This document shows positions 1 through 7,020 of a stretch of DNA of 7,238 nucleotides, in pieces. This stretch comes from a bacterium (GTDB taxonomy: Bacteria > JAMCPX01). Where the stretch lies: positions 1-7,238 of the forward strand of contig JAKAHI010000063.1 of assembly GCA_021815065.1 (NCBI GenBank). The letters are read 5' to 3'. Every line of letters starts with the position of its first letter. Within the stretch, counting starts at the first letter, position 1. The notes beneath the pieces are model-generated. The model ran no database searches. It was given only the letters and a program-made list of their open reading frames with translations, and was not told where the DNA came from. The position numbers and the translations under genes were made by a program.

Positions 1-779
1 TCGATGAATTCGTGAATACCTGGAGTATAGAAGGTTTCCGGGAAGAAGGGATAGCACCGGCTGAGATGGGCTGGGGTACCCATGAAAAAAAACATCCACC
101 GCTCACCTTCGAGGCACCCTATGGCCCGAAAAACCAGATATTCCTTGCCCGGATGGGCATGAACACCCGCATTAAATCTTTTGTTCCTGAAGTCGGGCCA
201 ATAGAAGGTATGATCGTACGGCATGGAGAGGCATTCGGCATATCAGACCGGCTGACGGTCTACGATAAAAACGGCGATCCGATCTACAGACCCACCGTGC
301 ATTATGCGTACATGCCCTGTCATGAAGCATTGGTTTCCCTGGATGAATTGAGGGCGAGAAATTATGAATTGCAGCCGAAGCTCAGGATCATGACCGATGA
401 GATTACCTCGGGGAAAGACATCCTCGGCGCATTATTGATGGGGCACCCCTACGATTCCTGGTGGACGGGCTCGATCCTCAGCATCGAAGAAACAAGGAGG
501 ATCGCACCCGGACAGAATGCAACGACACTGCAGGTAGCAGCGGGTGTCGTCTCGGCAGTAAGATACATGATTGAGAACCCCCAAAAGGGCATCCTTATCC
601 CCGACGATATACCCCATGATTATATTTTAACTATAGCAAAGCCTTATCTTGGAGAACTCCATTCAAGACCGTATGATTGGAATCCGCTGAAAAGCAGACC
701 GGTATTTTTTAAGGAAAACCCGAGACATGCCGTCGACGAAGATCCGTGGCAGTTCGAGTGTTTCATGCCTTTACCGTGA
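1..779 (+). CDS. hss: Homospermidine synthase, C-terminal part (5' truncated by window edge)
   Basis: NAD-dependent cytosolic enzyme that condenses two putrescines (or putrescine and spermidine) into sym-homospermidine. The frame is open from base 3, with Asp-Glu-Phe before the GTG at 12, so that GTG is internal and about 220 N-terminal residues, including the Rossmann NAD-binding domain, lie outside the window. The remaining 258 residues begin with the family-typical NTWSIEGF...EEGIAPAE...GWGTHE block and end with QVAAGVVSAVRYMIENP, the PDDIPHDYIL stretch, DWNPLKSRP and a terminal PWQFE. If the complete protein is about 480 residues, the Trp of NTW, the second Glu of EEGIAP and the His of VRHGEAFG fall at spacings matching Trp229, Glu237 and His296 of the Blastochloris viridis enzyme; that numbering is from memory. 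The next gene starts three bases after the stop and encodes the decarboxylase that supplies putrescine, which supports the assignment. A saccharopine dehydrogenase-like relative is the only real alternative. Confidence 0.9.
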   Translation, partial: DEFVNTWSIEGFREEGIAPAEMGWGTHEKKHPPLTFEAPYGPKNQIFLARMGMNTRIKSFVPEVGPIEGMIVRHGEAFGISDRLTVYDKNGDPIYRPTVHYAYMPCHEALVSLDELRARNYELQPKLRIMTDEITSGKDILGALLMGHPYDSWWTGSILSIEETRRIAPGQNATTLQVAAGVVSAVRYMIENPQKGILIPDDIPHDYILTIAKPYLGELHSRPYDWNPLKSRPVFFKENPRHAVDEDPWQFECFMPLP

Positions 780-782
780 ACA

Positions 783-1973
783 ATGAATAAGAAAATCATC
801 AAACAATTGGCCGAAGAACACGGGACGCCTCTCTTGATCATCGATCACGAGCAGATACGGAAGAACTACCGTGAATTCAGAAAACGGCTTCCGAGAATCC
901 AGGTCTACTATGCAATAAAGGCAAACTCCGACCCCGAAATAATAAGGACATTACTGAAGCTCGGCGCGAGCTTTGATGTGGCTTCTCTGAACGAATTCAA
1001 CCTGATCTTCGATCAGGTAAAACACCTCGAGCCCCGGGAGCTGCAGAATTTCATCTGGGACAACATCATTTACGCAAACCCGGTAAAAAAACCTGATTCC
1101 CTGCACGTTTTAAATCTATACAAGCCGCTCCTGACCTTTGACAGCGTCGAGGAGATGAAGAAGATAAAAATACACTCACCGGATGCCGGCCTTTTACTGA
1201 GGATAAAGATCTCGGATGAAGGTTCTGTCGTAAAATTTTCCAATAAGTTCGGCATTGACCCCGAACAGGCAATGGATTTGATAAAAAAAACAAAAGAAAA
1301 CCGTATGACCATCGAAGGCATCAGCTTCCACGCCGGGAGCCAATGCAACCAGCCCGGCAATTTCGTCAATGCCCTGAGGACCGTTGCCGGAATCTTCAAA
1401 CAGGCGGATGCAAAAGGCTATGAGATCGGAGAGACGGTAACCAGGGGATACCCGATAAAGATCGTGGATATCGGGGGGGGCTTTCCGGTCAAGTACAAAG
1501 GGGACGAGCAGCCCTTCGAGGAACTGGCTGCCATCATCAACAAAGAGGTGGACAAGCTGTTCCCCAGGGGCAAGGTGCTGTTGCTCGCAGAGCCCGGGAG
1601 GTTTTTAGTCGCAAACGCGGGCACGGAGGTTGCAAGCGTGGTGCTGGCCAAGCATTCAACGAATCCTCCCTCGTATCATATCGATGACGGTGTCTATCAT
1701 ACCTTTTCGGCATTGGTGTACGACCACATCCCGATAACTGTGCGCGCCATTAAAGGCGGAACCCCGAAAGAATGCAGGCTGTTCGGACCGACCTGCGACG
1801 GATTGGATACCCTGTCCGAGAACGAATATATCCATAATACGGGAAAGGTCTTCCTGCCGTATCTGCAGGAGGGGGATCTCGTGTATACGGAAAATATGGG
1901 TGCATATACAACTGCCTCTTCGACAAATTTCAACGGCATGCCGCCCGCAAAGGTCGTCCATATCAATCTGTAG
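783..1973 (+). CDS. Ornithine decarboxylase, PLP fold type III (alanine-racemase-like)
   Basis: Decarboxylates ornithine to putrescine, the substrate of the homospermidine synthase just upstream. The protein has 396 residues, a normal length. Visible landmarks are the PLP lysine K46 in YYAIKAN, FDVAS at 64-68, H183 in FHAGSQ (stacks on the cofactor ring), the phosphate-binding GGGFP at 231-235, EPGR at 270-273, YDH at 313-315 carrying the substrate-contacting Asp, C338-D339 in FGPTCDGLD (the active-site Cys-Asp given across the dimer) and Y375 near the C-terminus. The segment between ASLNE and IIYANP is about nine residues longer than in typical ornithine decarboxylases. No clear Shine-Dalgarno sequence precedes the ATG and the gap from the upstream stop is three bases, so translation is probably coupled. 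Ornithine is favoured over lysine or carboxynorspermidine because of the neighbour and the FGPTCDGLD motif. Dual lysine/ornithine activity cannot be excluded. Confidence 0.88.
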   Translation: MNKKIIKQLAEEHGTPLLIIDHEQIRKNYREFRKRLPRIQVYYAIKANSDPEIIRTLLKLGASFDVASLNEFNLIFDQVKHLEPRELQNFIWDNIIYANPVKKPDSLHVLNLYKPLLTFDSVEEMKKIKIHSPDAGLLLRIKISDEGSVVKFSNKFGIDPEQAMDLIKKTKENRMTIEGISFHAGSQCNQPGNFVNALRTVAGIFKQADAKGYEIGETVTRGYPIKIVDIGGGFPVKYKGDEQPFEELAAIINKEVDKLFPRGKVLLLAEPGRFLVANAGTEVASVVLAKHSTNPPSYHIDDGVYHTFSALVYDHIPITVRAIKGGTPKECRLFGPTCDGLDTLSENEYIHNTGKVFLPYLQEGDLVYTENMGAYTTASSTNFNGMPPAKVVHINL

Positions 1974-2079
1974 TACCCGCCCTTCCTTAAGGTCGTCCGT
2001 AATTTTTTCGAAAAGGAGGCCGTGCCAGGATCCTGAAGTCAGTTCCGTTCGGCCGTTTCGACAGTACCGGTCATCCGGT

Positions 2080-3429
2080 TCACCCTCCCTGCATCCACCT
2101 GTCGAACAGCAGTTCAATGTTCTTTACCTGCACGATCTCGATGCCCCTGACATCGATGCCTTTTGTGCCGCTTTCGGGCACATACGCCCTTTTGAACCCG
2201 AGCTTATACGCCTCTTTCAAACGCTTTTCCATCATACCCACGGCGCGTATCTCTCCGGTCAGACCGACCTCTCCTATAAAAACAGCATCGGCCTGCAAGG
2301 GCTTCCTTTTATAACTTGATATAAGTGCCGCTACAACACACAGATCAGCTCCCGGCTCATCGATACTCACGCCGCCCACGACATTGATATAGATATCCTG
2401 CCCTCCGAGATTCAGTCCCGCCCTCTTGTCCAGTACCGCTACCAGCATGGACAGCCGTGTCTGGTCGATACCGACCGCGGTCCTGCGCGGCATTGCGAGG
2501 TAGCTCTGGCTGACCAGCGATTGTATCTCCACGAGCAGGGCCCTGGTCCCCTCGATGCTCGCAAAAACGGCGGAGCCCTCCTTGGGCTGCTGCCGGTCAG
2601 AGAGAAACAGGAACGACGGGTTTTTGATCTCGGCCAACCCGGTTTCCGTCATCTCAAAAACGCCTATCTCATTGGTAGAGCCAAACCTGTTTTTTATGGC
2701 GCGAAGGATCCTGAAGTTCGTGTTCCTGTCTCCTTCGAAATACAGGACCGTATCCACCATGTGTTCGAGGAGCTTTGGCCCGGCTATGACACCTTCTTTC
2801 GTTACGTGACCTATGATAAGAAAGCTGACGTTGTTCTCTTTCGAGAAGCGCATGAGTCTGTCCGTGATCTCCTTGAGCTGGGCAACGCTCCCCCGCGGTG
2901 CTGCCGTGGTCGGGCTTTCGATGGTCTGTATGGAATCGATGACCACCACGCCGGGCTTGTTCTGCTCTATCACATCGAAGATTGCATCCAGCTCAGTTTC
3001 CGCAAGTGCCTCCAACGCCCCGTCTACTCCGAGCCTTCCCGCCCTGAGCTTGAGCTGCTGCAGGGACTCCTCTCCGGTCACATACAGTACTTTCTTCCCT
3101 GCCTTCAGAATGCCGTCCATGGCAACCAGCGCAAGCGTCGATTTGCCGATCCCGGGGTCCCCGCCGATGAGCGTAAGACCGCCGCGTACGATACCGCCTC
3201 CCAGCACCCTGTCGAACTCTTCCATGCCTGTCGAAACCCTGTCCTGCTGCTCTGATGTTATGTCGTTCAGCCTGATGCTGTGCGCCCCTTTTGATTCCCT
3301 CTTCGCCTGCTTCTCATGGGCTACCTGAACAAAGGAATTCCACTCTCCGCAGTTCGGGCACCTGCCGAGCCATTTTCCCGAGGTGTACGAGCACGAGCTG
3401 CAAACAAACTCTCTATTCTTATCAGTCAT
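2080..3429 (-). CDS. radA: DNA repair protein RadA (Sms)
   Basis: RecA-like, hexameric DnaB-type ATPase that helps branch migration and processing of recombination intermediates. At 449 residues it is full length. Domain order is complete: an N-terminal zinc finger with C10, C13, C24 and C27 (CSSC...CPNC); the ATPase core with Walker A GGDPGIGKST at 89-98 and Walker B VVVID at 161-165; the RadA-specific KNRFG motif at 246-250; and a Lon-protease-like C-terminal domain from about 275 (GEVGLTGEIR at 386-395) in which IDEPGADL stands where Lon carries its catalytic serine, as is usual for RadA. The ATG start puts the zinc finger at the expected distance. The upstream ribosome binding site is weak. 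It lies 64 bases downstream of the oppF-like gene on the same strand with no visible terminator between, so the two may be cotranscribed. It converges with the polyamine genes across a 106-base gap. Confidence 0.97.
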   Translation of the reverse strand: MTDKNREFVCSSCSYTSGKWLGRCPNCGEWNSFVQVAHEKQAKRESKGAHSIRLNDITSEQQDRVSTGMEEFDRVLGGGIVRGGLTLIGGDPGIGKSTLALVAMDGILKAGKKVLYVTGEESLQQLKLRAGRLGVDGALEALAETELDAIFDVIEQNKPGVVVIDSIQTIESPTTAAPRGSVAQLKEITDRLMRFSKENNVSFLIIGHVTKEGVIAGPKLLEHMVDTVLYFEGDRNTNFRILRAIKNRFGSTNEIGVFEMTETGLAEIKNPSFLFLSDRQQPKEGSAVFASIEGTRALLVEIQSLVSQSYLAMPRRTAVGIDQTRLSMLVAVLDKRAGLNLGGQDIYINVVGGVSIDEPGADLCVVAALISSYKRKPLQADAVFIGEVGLTGEIRAVGMMEKRLKEAYKLGFKRAYVPESGTKGIDVRGIEIVQVKNIELLFDRWMQGG

Positions 3430-3493
3430 TCTGGTACATCTTTAATTTGATAATCAGAAAAAGGCAATAAAACAAAAAGAGCAGGAACAGAAC

Positions 3494-4438
3494 CTAATAC
3501 AGGTGGCACGCAACCGAATGCCCGGGTGACACTTCTTTCAGATCCGGGCTGATATCCATGCAGATGTCCTTCGCAAGTCCGCATCTCGGATAAAACACGC
3601 ATCCGTGCTCATGTCCGTTGGTTTGTTCTTTTTGTTCGGTTGTTCTGCGATCCTTTGATGGAATACTCGAGAGCAAGAGCTTTGTATAGGGATGCAACGG
3701 GCCGGTGATAAGCTCTTTAGTCTGCGCAAGCTCCATGATCCTGCCGAGGTACATAACGGCAACACGGTGGGCAATAAATGCAACGGTCCTGAGATCGTGC
3801 GATATGAACAGGTAACTCACGCCCTCTTTTTCCTGGATCTCTTTAAAGAGATTCAAAAGCTGTGCCTGGATCGAGATGTCGAGGCTCGACACCGGTTCAT
3901 CCGCCACAATGAACCTCGGACCTATGGACAGTGCCCGTGCTATACTGATCCTCTGCCTCTGTCCGCCGGAAAACGCGTAGGGATAGGTATCATAAGCAGA
4001 GGCAGGCAGTCCGACAAGCTCCAGGAGACGCAAGGCCTTTTCCTTCAGAACTTTCCGTCCTCTGACACCGTGCACCCGCAGGGGATCCGATATAATCTTA
4101 CCCACTTTCATCCTCGGGTTTAAAGAACCGTAAGGGTCCTGAAATACAATCTGGGCTTCCCGCCTGAACTTCTTCATTGCCGGCCTGTTTTTATGCACGG
4201 CGGCATTCATCATATCGACGCCGTCAAAGAGGATACTGCCGGCTGTCGGCTTGATCAGCAGCAGTGCGGCCCTGCCCAGCGTGGATTTGCCCGAGCCGCT
4301 TTCACCGACGAGCCCCAGGGTTTCGTGATCGTTTACAAACAAGGAAACCCCGTCAACTGCCTTTGTAACGGATTGTTTGCGAAACAGGCCGTGACCTGTA
4401 TAGTAGACTTTCAGATCCTGTATACGTATAAGAGACAT
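3494..4438 (-). CDS. Oligopeptide/dipeptide ABC transporter ATP-binding protein, OppF/DppF type
   Basis: Cytoplasmic ATPase subunit of a peptide (or nickel/sugar-peptide class) importer. The 314-residue protein has all ABC motifs: Walker A GESGSGKST at 45-53, Q-loop Q100 in VFQDPYGSLNPR, signature FSGGQ at 156-160, Walker B FIVADEP at 176-182 with catalytic E181, and switch H214 in ISHD. PLHPYTK at 248-253 opens the C-terminal oligopeptide-specific extension, which carries C280, C286, C293 and C311. In some family members four such cysteines bind a [4Fe-4S] cluster; whether they do here is inference. The ATG is the only start available, since an in-frame stop lies nine codons upstream. Such ATPases normally work as an OppD/OppF pair encoded beside permease and binding-protein genes. 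Here the upstream neighbour is the divergent ndk, so no partner is adjacent. A CATAAT at 4465-4470 (- strand) could be its -10 box, but the -35 is poor. Peptide specificity is unproven. Confidence 0.92.
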   Translation of the reverse strand: MSLIRIQDLKVYYTGHGLFRKQSVTKAVDGVSLFVNDHETLGLVGESGSGKSTLGRAALLLIKPTAGSILFDGVDMMNAAVHKNRPAMKKFRREAQIVFQDPYGSLNPRMKVGKIISDPLRVHGVRGRKVLKEKALRLLELVGLPASAYDTYPYAFSGGQRQRISIARALSIGPRFIVADEPVSSLDISIQAQLLNLFKEIQEKEGVSYLFISHDLRTVAFIAHRVAVMYLGRIMELAQTKELITGPLHPYTKLLLSSIPSKDRRTTEQKEQTNGHEHGCVFYPRCGLAKDICMDISPDLKEVSPGHSVACHLY

Positions 4439-4484
4439 GCGGTATTCATAGCTTGAACCTTGAGATTATGCAAGTCTCGATTGC

Positions 4485-4512
4485 TTGAAACTATGGCAAT
4501 AATTGTTATGTT
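4485..4512 (+). promoter_or_regulatory. Putative sigma-70 type promoter for the ndk operon
   Basis: TTGAAA at 4485-4490 (-35, four of six consensus bases) is followed after 16 bases by TATGTT at 4507-4512 (-10, four of six). The -10 box is preceded by TG at 4504-4505 as an extended -10 element (TG-T-TATGTT). Transcription would start near 4519, leaving a leader of about 20 bases that holds the Shine-Dalgarno sequence of ndk. The position in the divergent gap between oppF and ndk is where a promoter is expected. Called by eye. Confidence 0.42.
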
Positions 4513-4530
4513 GATACATAAAAAACAAAA

Positions 4531-4543
4531 AGGAGATACAGTG
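4531..4543 (+). promoter_or_regulatory. Shine-Dalgarno AGGAGA fixing the GTG start of ndk
   Basis: AGGAGA at 4531-4536 sits four to five bases before GTG at 4541. It selects this GTG over the in-frame upstream TTG at 4460, which would add 27 residues with no family resemblance and would lie upstream of the proposed promoter. Confidence 0.8.
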
Positions 4544-4957
4544 CAAAAAACACTTTCAATCGTAAAACCGGACGGAGTCAAGAAACAGGTAATAGGGAAG
4601 GTCGTTTCCCTGTTTGAGGAAAAGGGTATAAAGGTCGTCGGTATGAAGATGCTGTCCCTGACCAGGGAAAAGGCAATGGGCTTTTACCGGGTACATAAAG
4701 ACAGGCCTTTTTTTGGCAGCCTTACAACGTTTATGTCGTCGGGGCCTGTTGTGGTCATGGTCCTGGAGGGAGAGGACGCCATCAATAAGGTCAGGACCAT
4801 CATGGGTGCAACAGACCCGAAGAAGGCTGATAAAGGTACCATCCGGAACATGTTCGCATCGGACATCGAGCAGAACATCGTACACGGCTCGGACAGCCCT
4901 GAAAGCGCGGCAACCGAGATCCCGTACTTTTTTTCTGAAATGGAGATCAACGGATAA
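4541..4957 (+). CDS. ndk: Nucleoside diphosphate kinase
   Basis: Transfers the gamma phosphate of ATP to other NDPs through a phosphohistidine, balancing NTP and dNTP pools in the cytosol. With the GTG start it has 138 residues, the normal length for bacterial Ndk. Visible motifs are SIVKPDG at 6-12 with the phosphate-contacting lysine K9, FYRVHKDRPFF at 48-58, GPVVVMVLEGEDAI at 68-81, GATDPKKADKGTIR at 89-102, and the active-site histidine H115 in NIVHGSDSPESA. An Asn-Met pair follows GTIR where many relatives have a Gly-Asp-Phe type segment; this is ordinary variation. It is the first gene of a probable operon with rlmN and an MBL-fold hydrolase. The gap to the rlmN start is 94 bases and contains a short leader ORF. 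Confidence 0.97.
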   Translation: MQKTLSIVKPDGVKKQVIGKVVSLFEEKGIKVVGMKMLSLTREKAMGFYRVHKDRPFFGSLTTFMSSGPVVVMVLEGEDAINKVRTIMGATDPKKADKGTIRNMFASDIEQNIVHGSDSPESAATEIPYFFSEMEING

Positions 4958-5001
4958 AAGGATAAACCGCACAGCGCAGGAAACGGGAGGATAATCGAAG
5001 A

Positions 5002-5055
5002 ATGAACGCTTGTCAGGTGAAAATCGCGGAAAGCAACACTATATTCATGGTATGA
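5002..5055 (+). CDS. Possible 17-residue leader peptide overlapping the rlmN start
   Basis: ATG at 5002 opens a 17-codon frame, MNACQVKIAESNTIFMV, whose TGA stop (5053-5055) overlaps the ATG of rlmN (5052-5054) as ATGA. GGGAGG at 4985-4990 lies 11 bases before the ATG, somewhat far, and GAAG at 4997-5000 is nearer. The rlmN ATG has no obvious Shine-Dalgarno sequence of its own, so termination-reinitiation coupling would explain its translation. There is no run of a single regulatory codon as in amino-acid attenuators. A short ORF of this size can arise by chance, so expression is unproven. Confidence 0.35.
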   Translation: MNACQVKIAESNTIFMV

Positions 5056-6095
5056 ACAAGATTAATATAAAAAACCTTTCCCAGGAAGACCTCGAGCAGG
5101 CTCTCAAACAGCTTGGCTTGCCTGCCTACAGTGCAAAGCAGATATTTATATGGCTTTATAAAAAGCATGTTTCTGATTTCGGACAGATGACTAATCTGTC
5201 TCTGTCATCGCGACAGCTGCTCGCAGAGCAGTTCGAAATTCCATCCCTCGCCGTACACCAAAAAAAAATCAGCCGCGACCATACGACCAAGTATCAGTTC
5301 GTTCTGAACGACGGCCCTGCAGTAGAATCCGTGCTCATACCCATGGGCAGATGGCATACGCTGTGCGTGTCCTCGCAGGCTGGCTGCGCTCTGGGGTGCA
5401 AGTTCTGCCTTACCGGTATAAAGGGATTCAAACGTAACCTCAGCGTCTCCGAGATTACGGAGCAGCTCGCTGCCGTGCAGGCCGAAAACCGGGACACCCC
5501 GATATCCCACATTGTTTTCATGGGTATGGGAGAGCCCTTTGCGAATTACGACAACACGCTGAAAGCTATAGACATCCTTACGTCTGAATTCGGGTACCAA
5601 TACTCACACCGCAGGATCACGGTTTCAACAGCAGGGCTTGTCCCGCAGATTAAACGATTTATCGGAGAATCCAAAGCAAACCTCGCCGTGTCCCTGAACG
5701 CACTGTACGATGATACGAGGACTGCCCTCATGCCCATCAATGCGAGATACCCTCTGGAAAAGCTGACGGCTGTCCTGAAAGATTATCATCAGAAAAGAAA
5801 GGGCTGGGTCACCTTTGAGTACGTCATGATTAAAGATATAAATGACGGGATAGCGCATGCTATACAGCTCGCAAAACTGCTTAAGGAATTTCCCTTCAAG
5901 GTAAATCTGATCCCCTTTAATGAACACTGGGGCACTGACTATAAACGGCCTGATGAGGAGCATATCCGGGCATTTCAGGAATACCTTGTAAGCCACACGA
6001 TCGCATGCATGGTCAGGACCACGCACGGTGAGGAGATAGAAGCTGCATGCGGACAACTGGGAGGCATTAAAATTCCACAGGAGGATGCCCAATGA
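5052..6095 (+). CDS. rlmN: Dual-specificity 23S rRNA/tRNA adenine-C2 methyltransferase RlmN
   Basis: Radical-SAM enzyme that methylates C2 of A2503 in 23S rRNA, and of A37 in some tRNAs in characterised members. From the ATG at 5052 it has 347 residues. The cluster-binding CxxxCxxC is C112, C116 and C119 (CALGCKFC). C105 (LCVSSQ) and C333 (EAACGQL) correspond to the two mechanistic cysteines C118 and C355 of the E. coli enzyme, and E92 (VESVLIP) to its E105; the spacings agree. GMGEPFANYDN at 158-168 and SLNALYDDTR at 214-223 are family hallmarks. An upstream TTG at 5010 would add 14 residues (MSGENRGKQHYIHG) without family similarity or a well-placed ribosome binding site, so it was not chosen. 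No Cfr-type features are seen: this is the housekeeping form. Its TGA overlaps the next gene's ATG. Confidence 0.96.
   Translation: MNKINIKNLSQEDLEQALKQLGLPAYSAKQIFIWLYKKHVSDFGQMTNLSLSSRQLLAEQFEIPSLAVHQKKISRDHTTKYQFVLNDGPAVESVLIPMGRWHTLCVSSQAGCALGCKFCLTGIKGFKRNLSVSEITEQLAAVQAENRDTPISHIVFMGMGEPFANYDNTLKAIDILTSEFGYQYSHRRITVSTAGLVPQIKRFIGESKANLAVSLNALYDDTRTALMPINARYPLEKLTAVLKDYHQKRKGWVTFEYVMIKDINDGIAHAIQLAKLLKEFPFKVNLIPFNEHWGTDYKRPDEEHIRAFQEYLVSHTIACMVRTTHGEEIEAACGQLGGIKIPQEDAQ
6079..6094 (+). promoter_or_regulatory. Strong Shine-Dalgarno AGGAGG inside the end of rlmN
   Basis: AGGAGG at 6079-6084 lies within the last codons of rlmN, seven bases before the ATG at 6092. With the ATGA overlap it supports this start and coupled translation of the downstream hydrolase. 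Confidence 0.75.
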
Positions 6096-6979
6096 AGATA
6101 ACCGTTCTGGACCTCAATTTTTTTAAATCGGAGTCAATCGCAAGCTTCCTGATAGAGACCGGCGATGGACCGGTCCTGATCGAGACGGGACCGGACACCA
6201 CCTATAACAATCTTACGGGATTGCTGAAAAGATACGGGTATGCACCCAAGGATGTACGCGGTGTTTTTGTAAGCCATATCCATCTCGACCATGCCGGTGC
6301 CGCATGGCACTTTGCAGATGAAGGTGCAACAGTATACGTTCACGCAAACGGTGCACGGCACATGGCGGATCCCTCGAAACTGTTTGCATCGGCAAAGCAG
6401 ATCTACAAAGACGACATGGACAGGCTTTGGGGACAGCTCAAACCCATTTCTCAGGACCGTATCCACCCGACCGAAGACGGAGAAAAGATCACCATCGGGG
6501 GCGTTACCATACAGGCATTTGCAACCCCGGGACATGCGTCCCATCACAATGTATATCTTATCGACGGCATGATGTTTACCGGCGATGTCGGAGGCATCCG
6601 CATCAAGGACGGACCCATCTTTGCACCCACACCCCCGCCGGATATCAACATTGAGGTCTGGCAGCAGTCCCTCCAGAAGATGCGCCAGATAGGCCCGTCG
6701 TCCCTTTACCTTACCCATTTCGGCGTGTTCAATGATGTCCGGGAACACCTGAGACTGCTCGAGGAGATGCTTCTGCAATGGACGGCTTGGATCGGGGACA
6801 GGTTAAAGCAGGGCAATCCCGACGAGGAGATCGTGAAAGAGTTCGAAGCCTATTTTAAAGAACTCATCGGTCACAAGAACACTGACCAGGGGCTTTTTGA
6901 GCGCTACGAACTTGCTGATCCGGCGTACATGAATGCACCTGGACTTATACGCTACTGGAGAAAGTTCAGAGGTATATAA
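6092..6979 (+). CDS. MBL-fold (glyoxalase II-like) metallo-hydrolase, substrate unknown
   Basis: A 295-residue soluble protein of the metallo-beta-lactamase superfamily, closest in style to the GloB-like hydrolases (COG0491). The two-metal site is complete: H62, H64, D66 and H67 in SHIHLDHAGAA, H148 in TPGHASHH, D165 in FTGDVGG, and H209 in LTHFG. The middle stretch with VYVHANGARH and RLWGQLKPI, and a long helical C-terminal part from about 212 to 295, are typical of an uncharacterised bacterial branch rather than of true glyoxalase II, RNase Z or beta-lactamases. There is no signal peptide or membrane segment, so it should be cytosolic. It overlaps rlmN by four bases and has a strong ribosome binding site, so it is coexpressed with an RNA modification enzyme. 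That does not by itself show a link in function. Fold assignment is firm; the substrate is not known. Confidence 0.9.
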   Translation: MKITVLDLNFFKSESIASFLIETGDGPVLIETGPDTTYNNLTGLLKRYGYAPKDVRGVFVSHIHLDHAGAAWHFADEGATVYVHANGARHMADPSKLFASAKQIYKDDMDRLWGQLKPISQDRIHPTEDGEKITIGGVTIQAFATPGHASHHNVYLIDGMMFTGDVGGIRIKDGPIFAPTPPPDINIEVWQQSLQKMRQIGPSSLYLTHFGVFNDVREHLRLLEEMLLQWTAWIGDRLKQGNPDEEIVKEFEAYFKELIGHKNTDQGLFERYELADPAYMNAPGLIRYWRKFRGI

Positions 6980-7006
6980 AAGGCTTGCCCTGTGATGTCC
7001 AGGCCT
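6974..7006 (-). terminator. Weak candidate terminator in the convergent gap
   Basis: Read on the - strand, AGGCCTG (7006-7000) can pair with CAAGCCT (6987-6981) with one C-A mismatch around a 12-base loop, and the stem is followed by TTTTATATA. It would end transcripts of the leftward gene that stops at 7021. On the + strand the stem pairs better (G-U instead of the mismatch) but no T-run follows. Called by eye; the stem is short. Confidence 0.28.
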
Positions 7007-7020
7007 GACCTTAGGATTCG

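Noticed and set aside
1974..2079. Hairpins in the convergent gap: ACCGG/CCGGT at 2066-2079, palindrome CAGGATCCTG at 2026-2035, CCTT/AAGG near 1985-1992 with T6 at 2003-2008
   Set aside because: Stems are four to five pairs and none is directly followed by a T-run, so no terminator can be supported for either convergent transcript.
1656..2117. Open frame of 153 codons on the - strand across the end of the decarboxylase
   Set aside because: Most of it is antisense to the conserved decarboxylase C-terminal motifs, and it also runs into the end of radA; a shadow frame.
2521..3255. Long open frame (244 codons) on the + strand across radA
   Set aside because: It is antisense to conserved RadA domains, including Walker A and B; the translation has no recognisable motif and shadow-like composition.
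4427..4449. Out-of-frame 12-codon ORF on the - strand overlapping the oppF start (MNTACLLYVYRI)
   Set aside because: It has no ribosome binding site and ends inside oppF; chance ORFs of this size are common.
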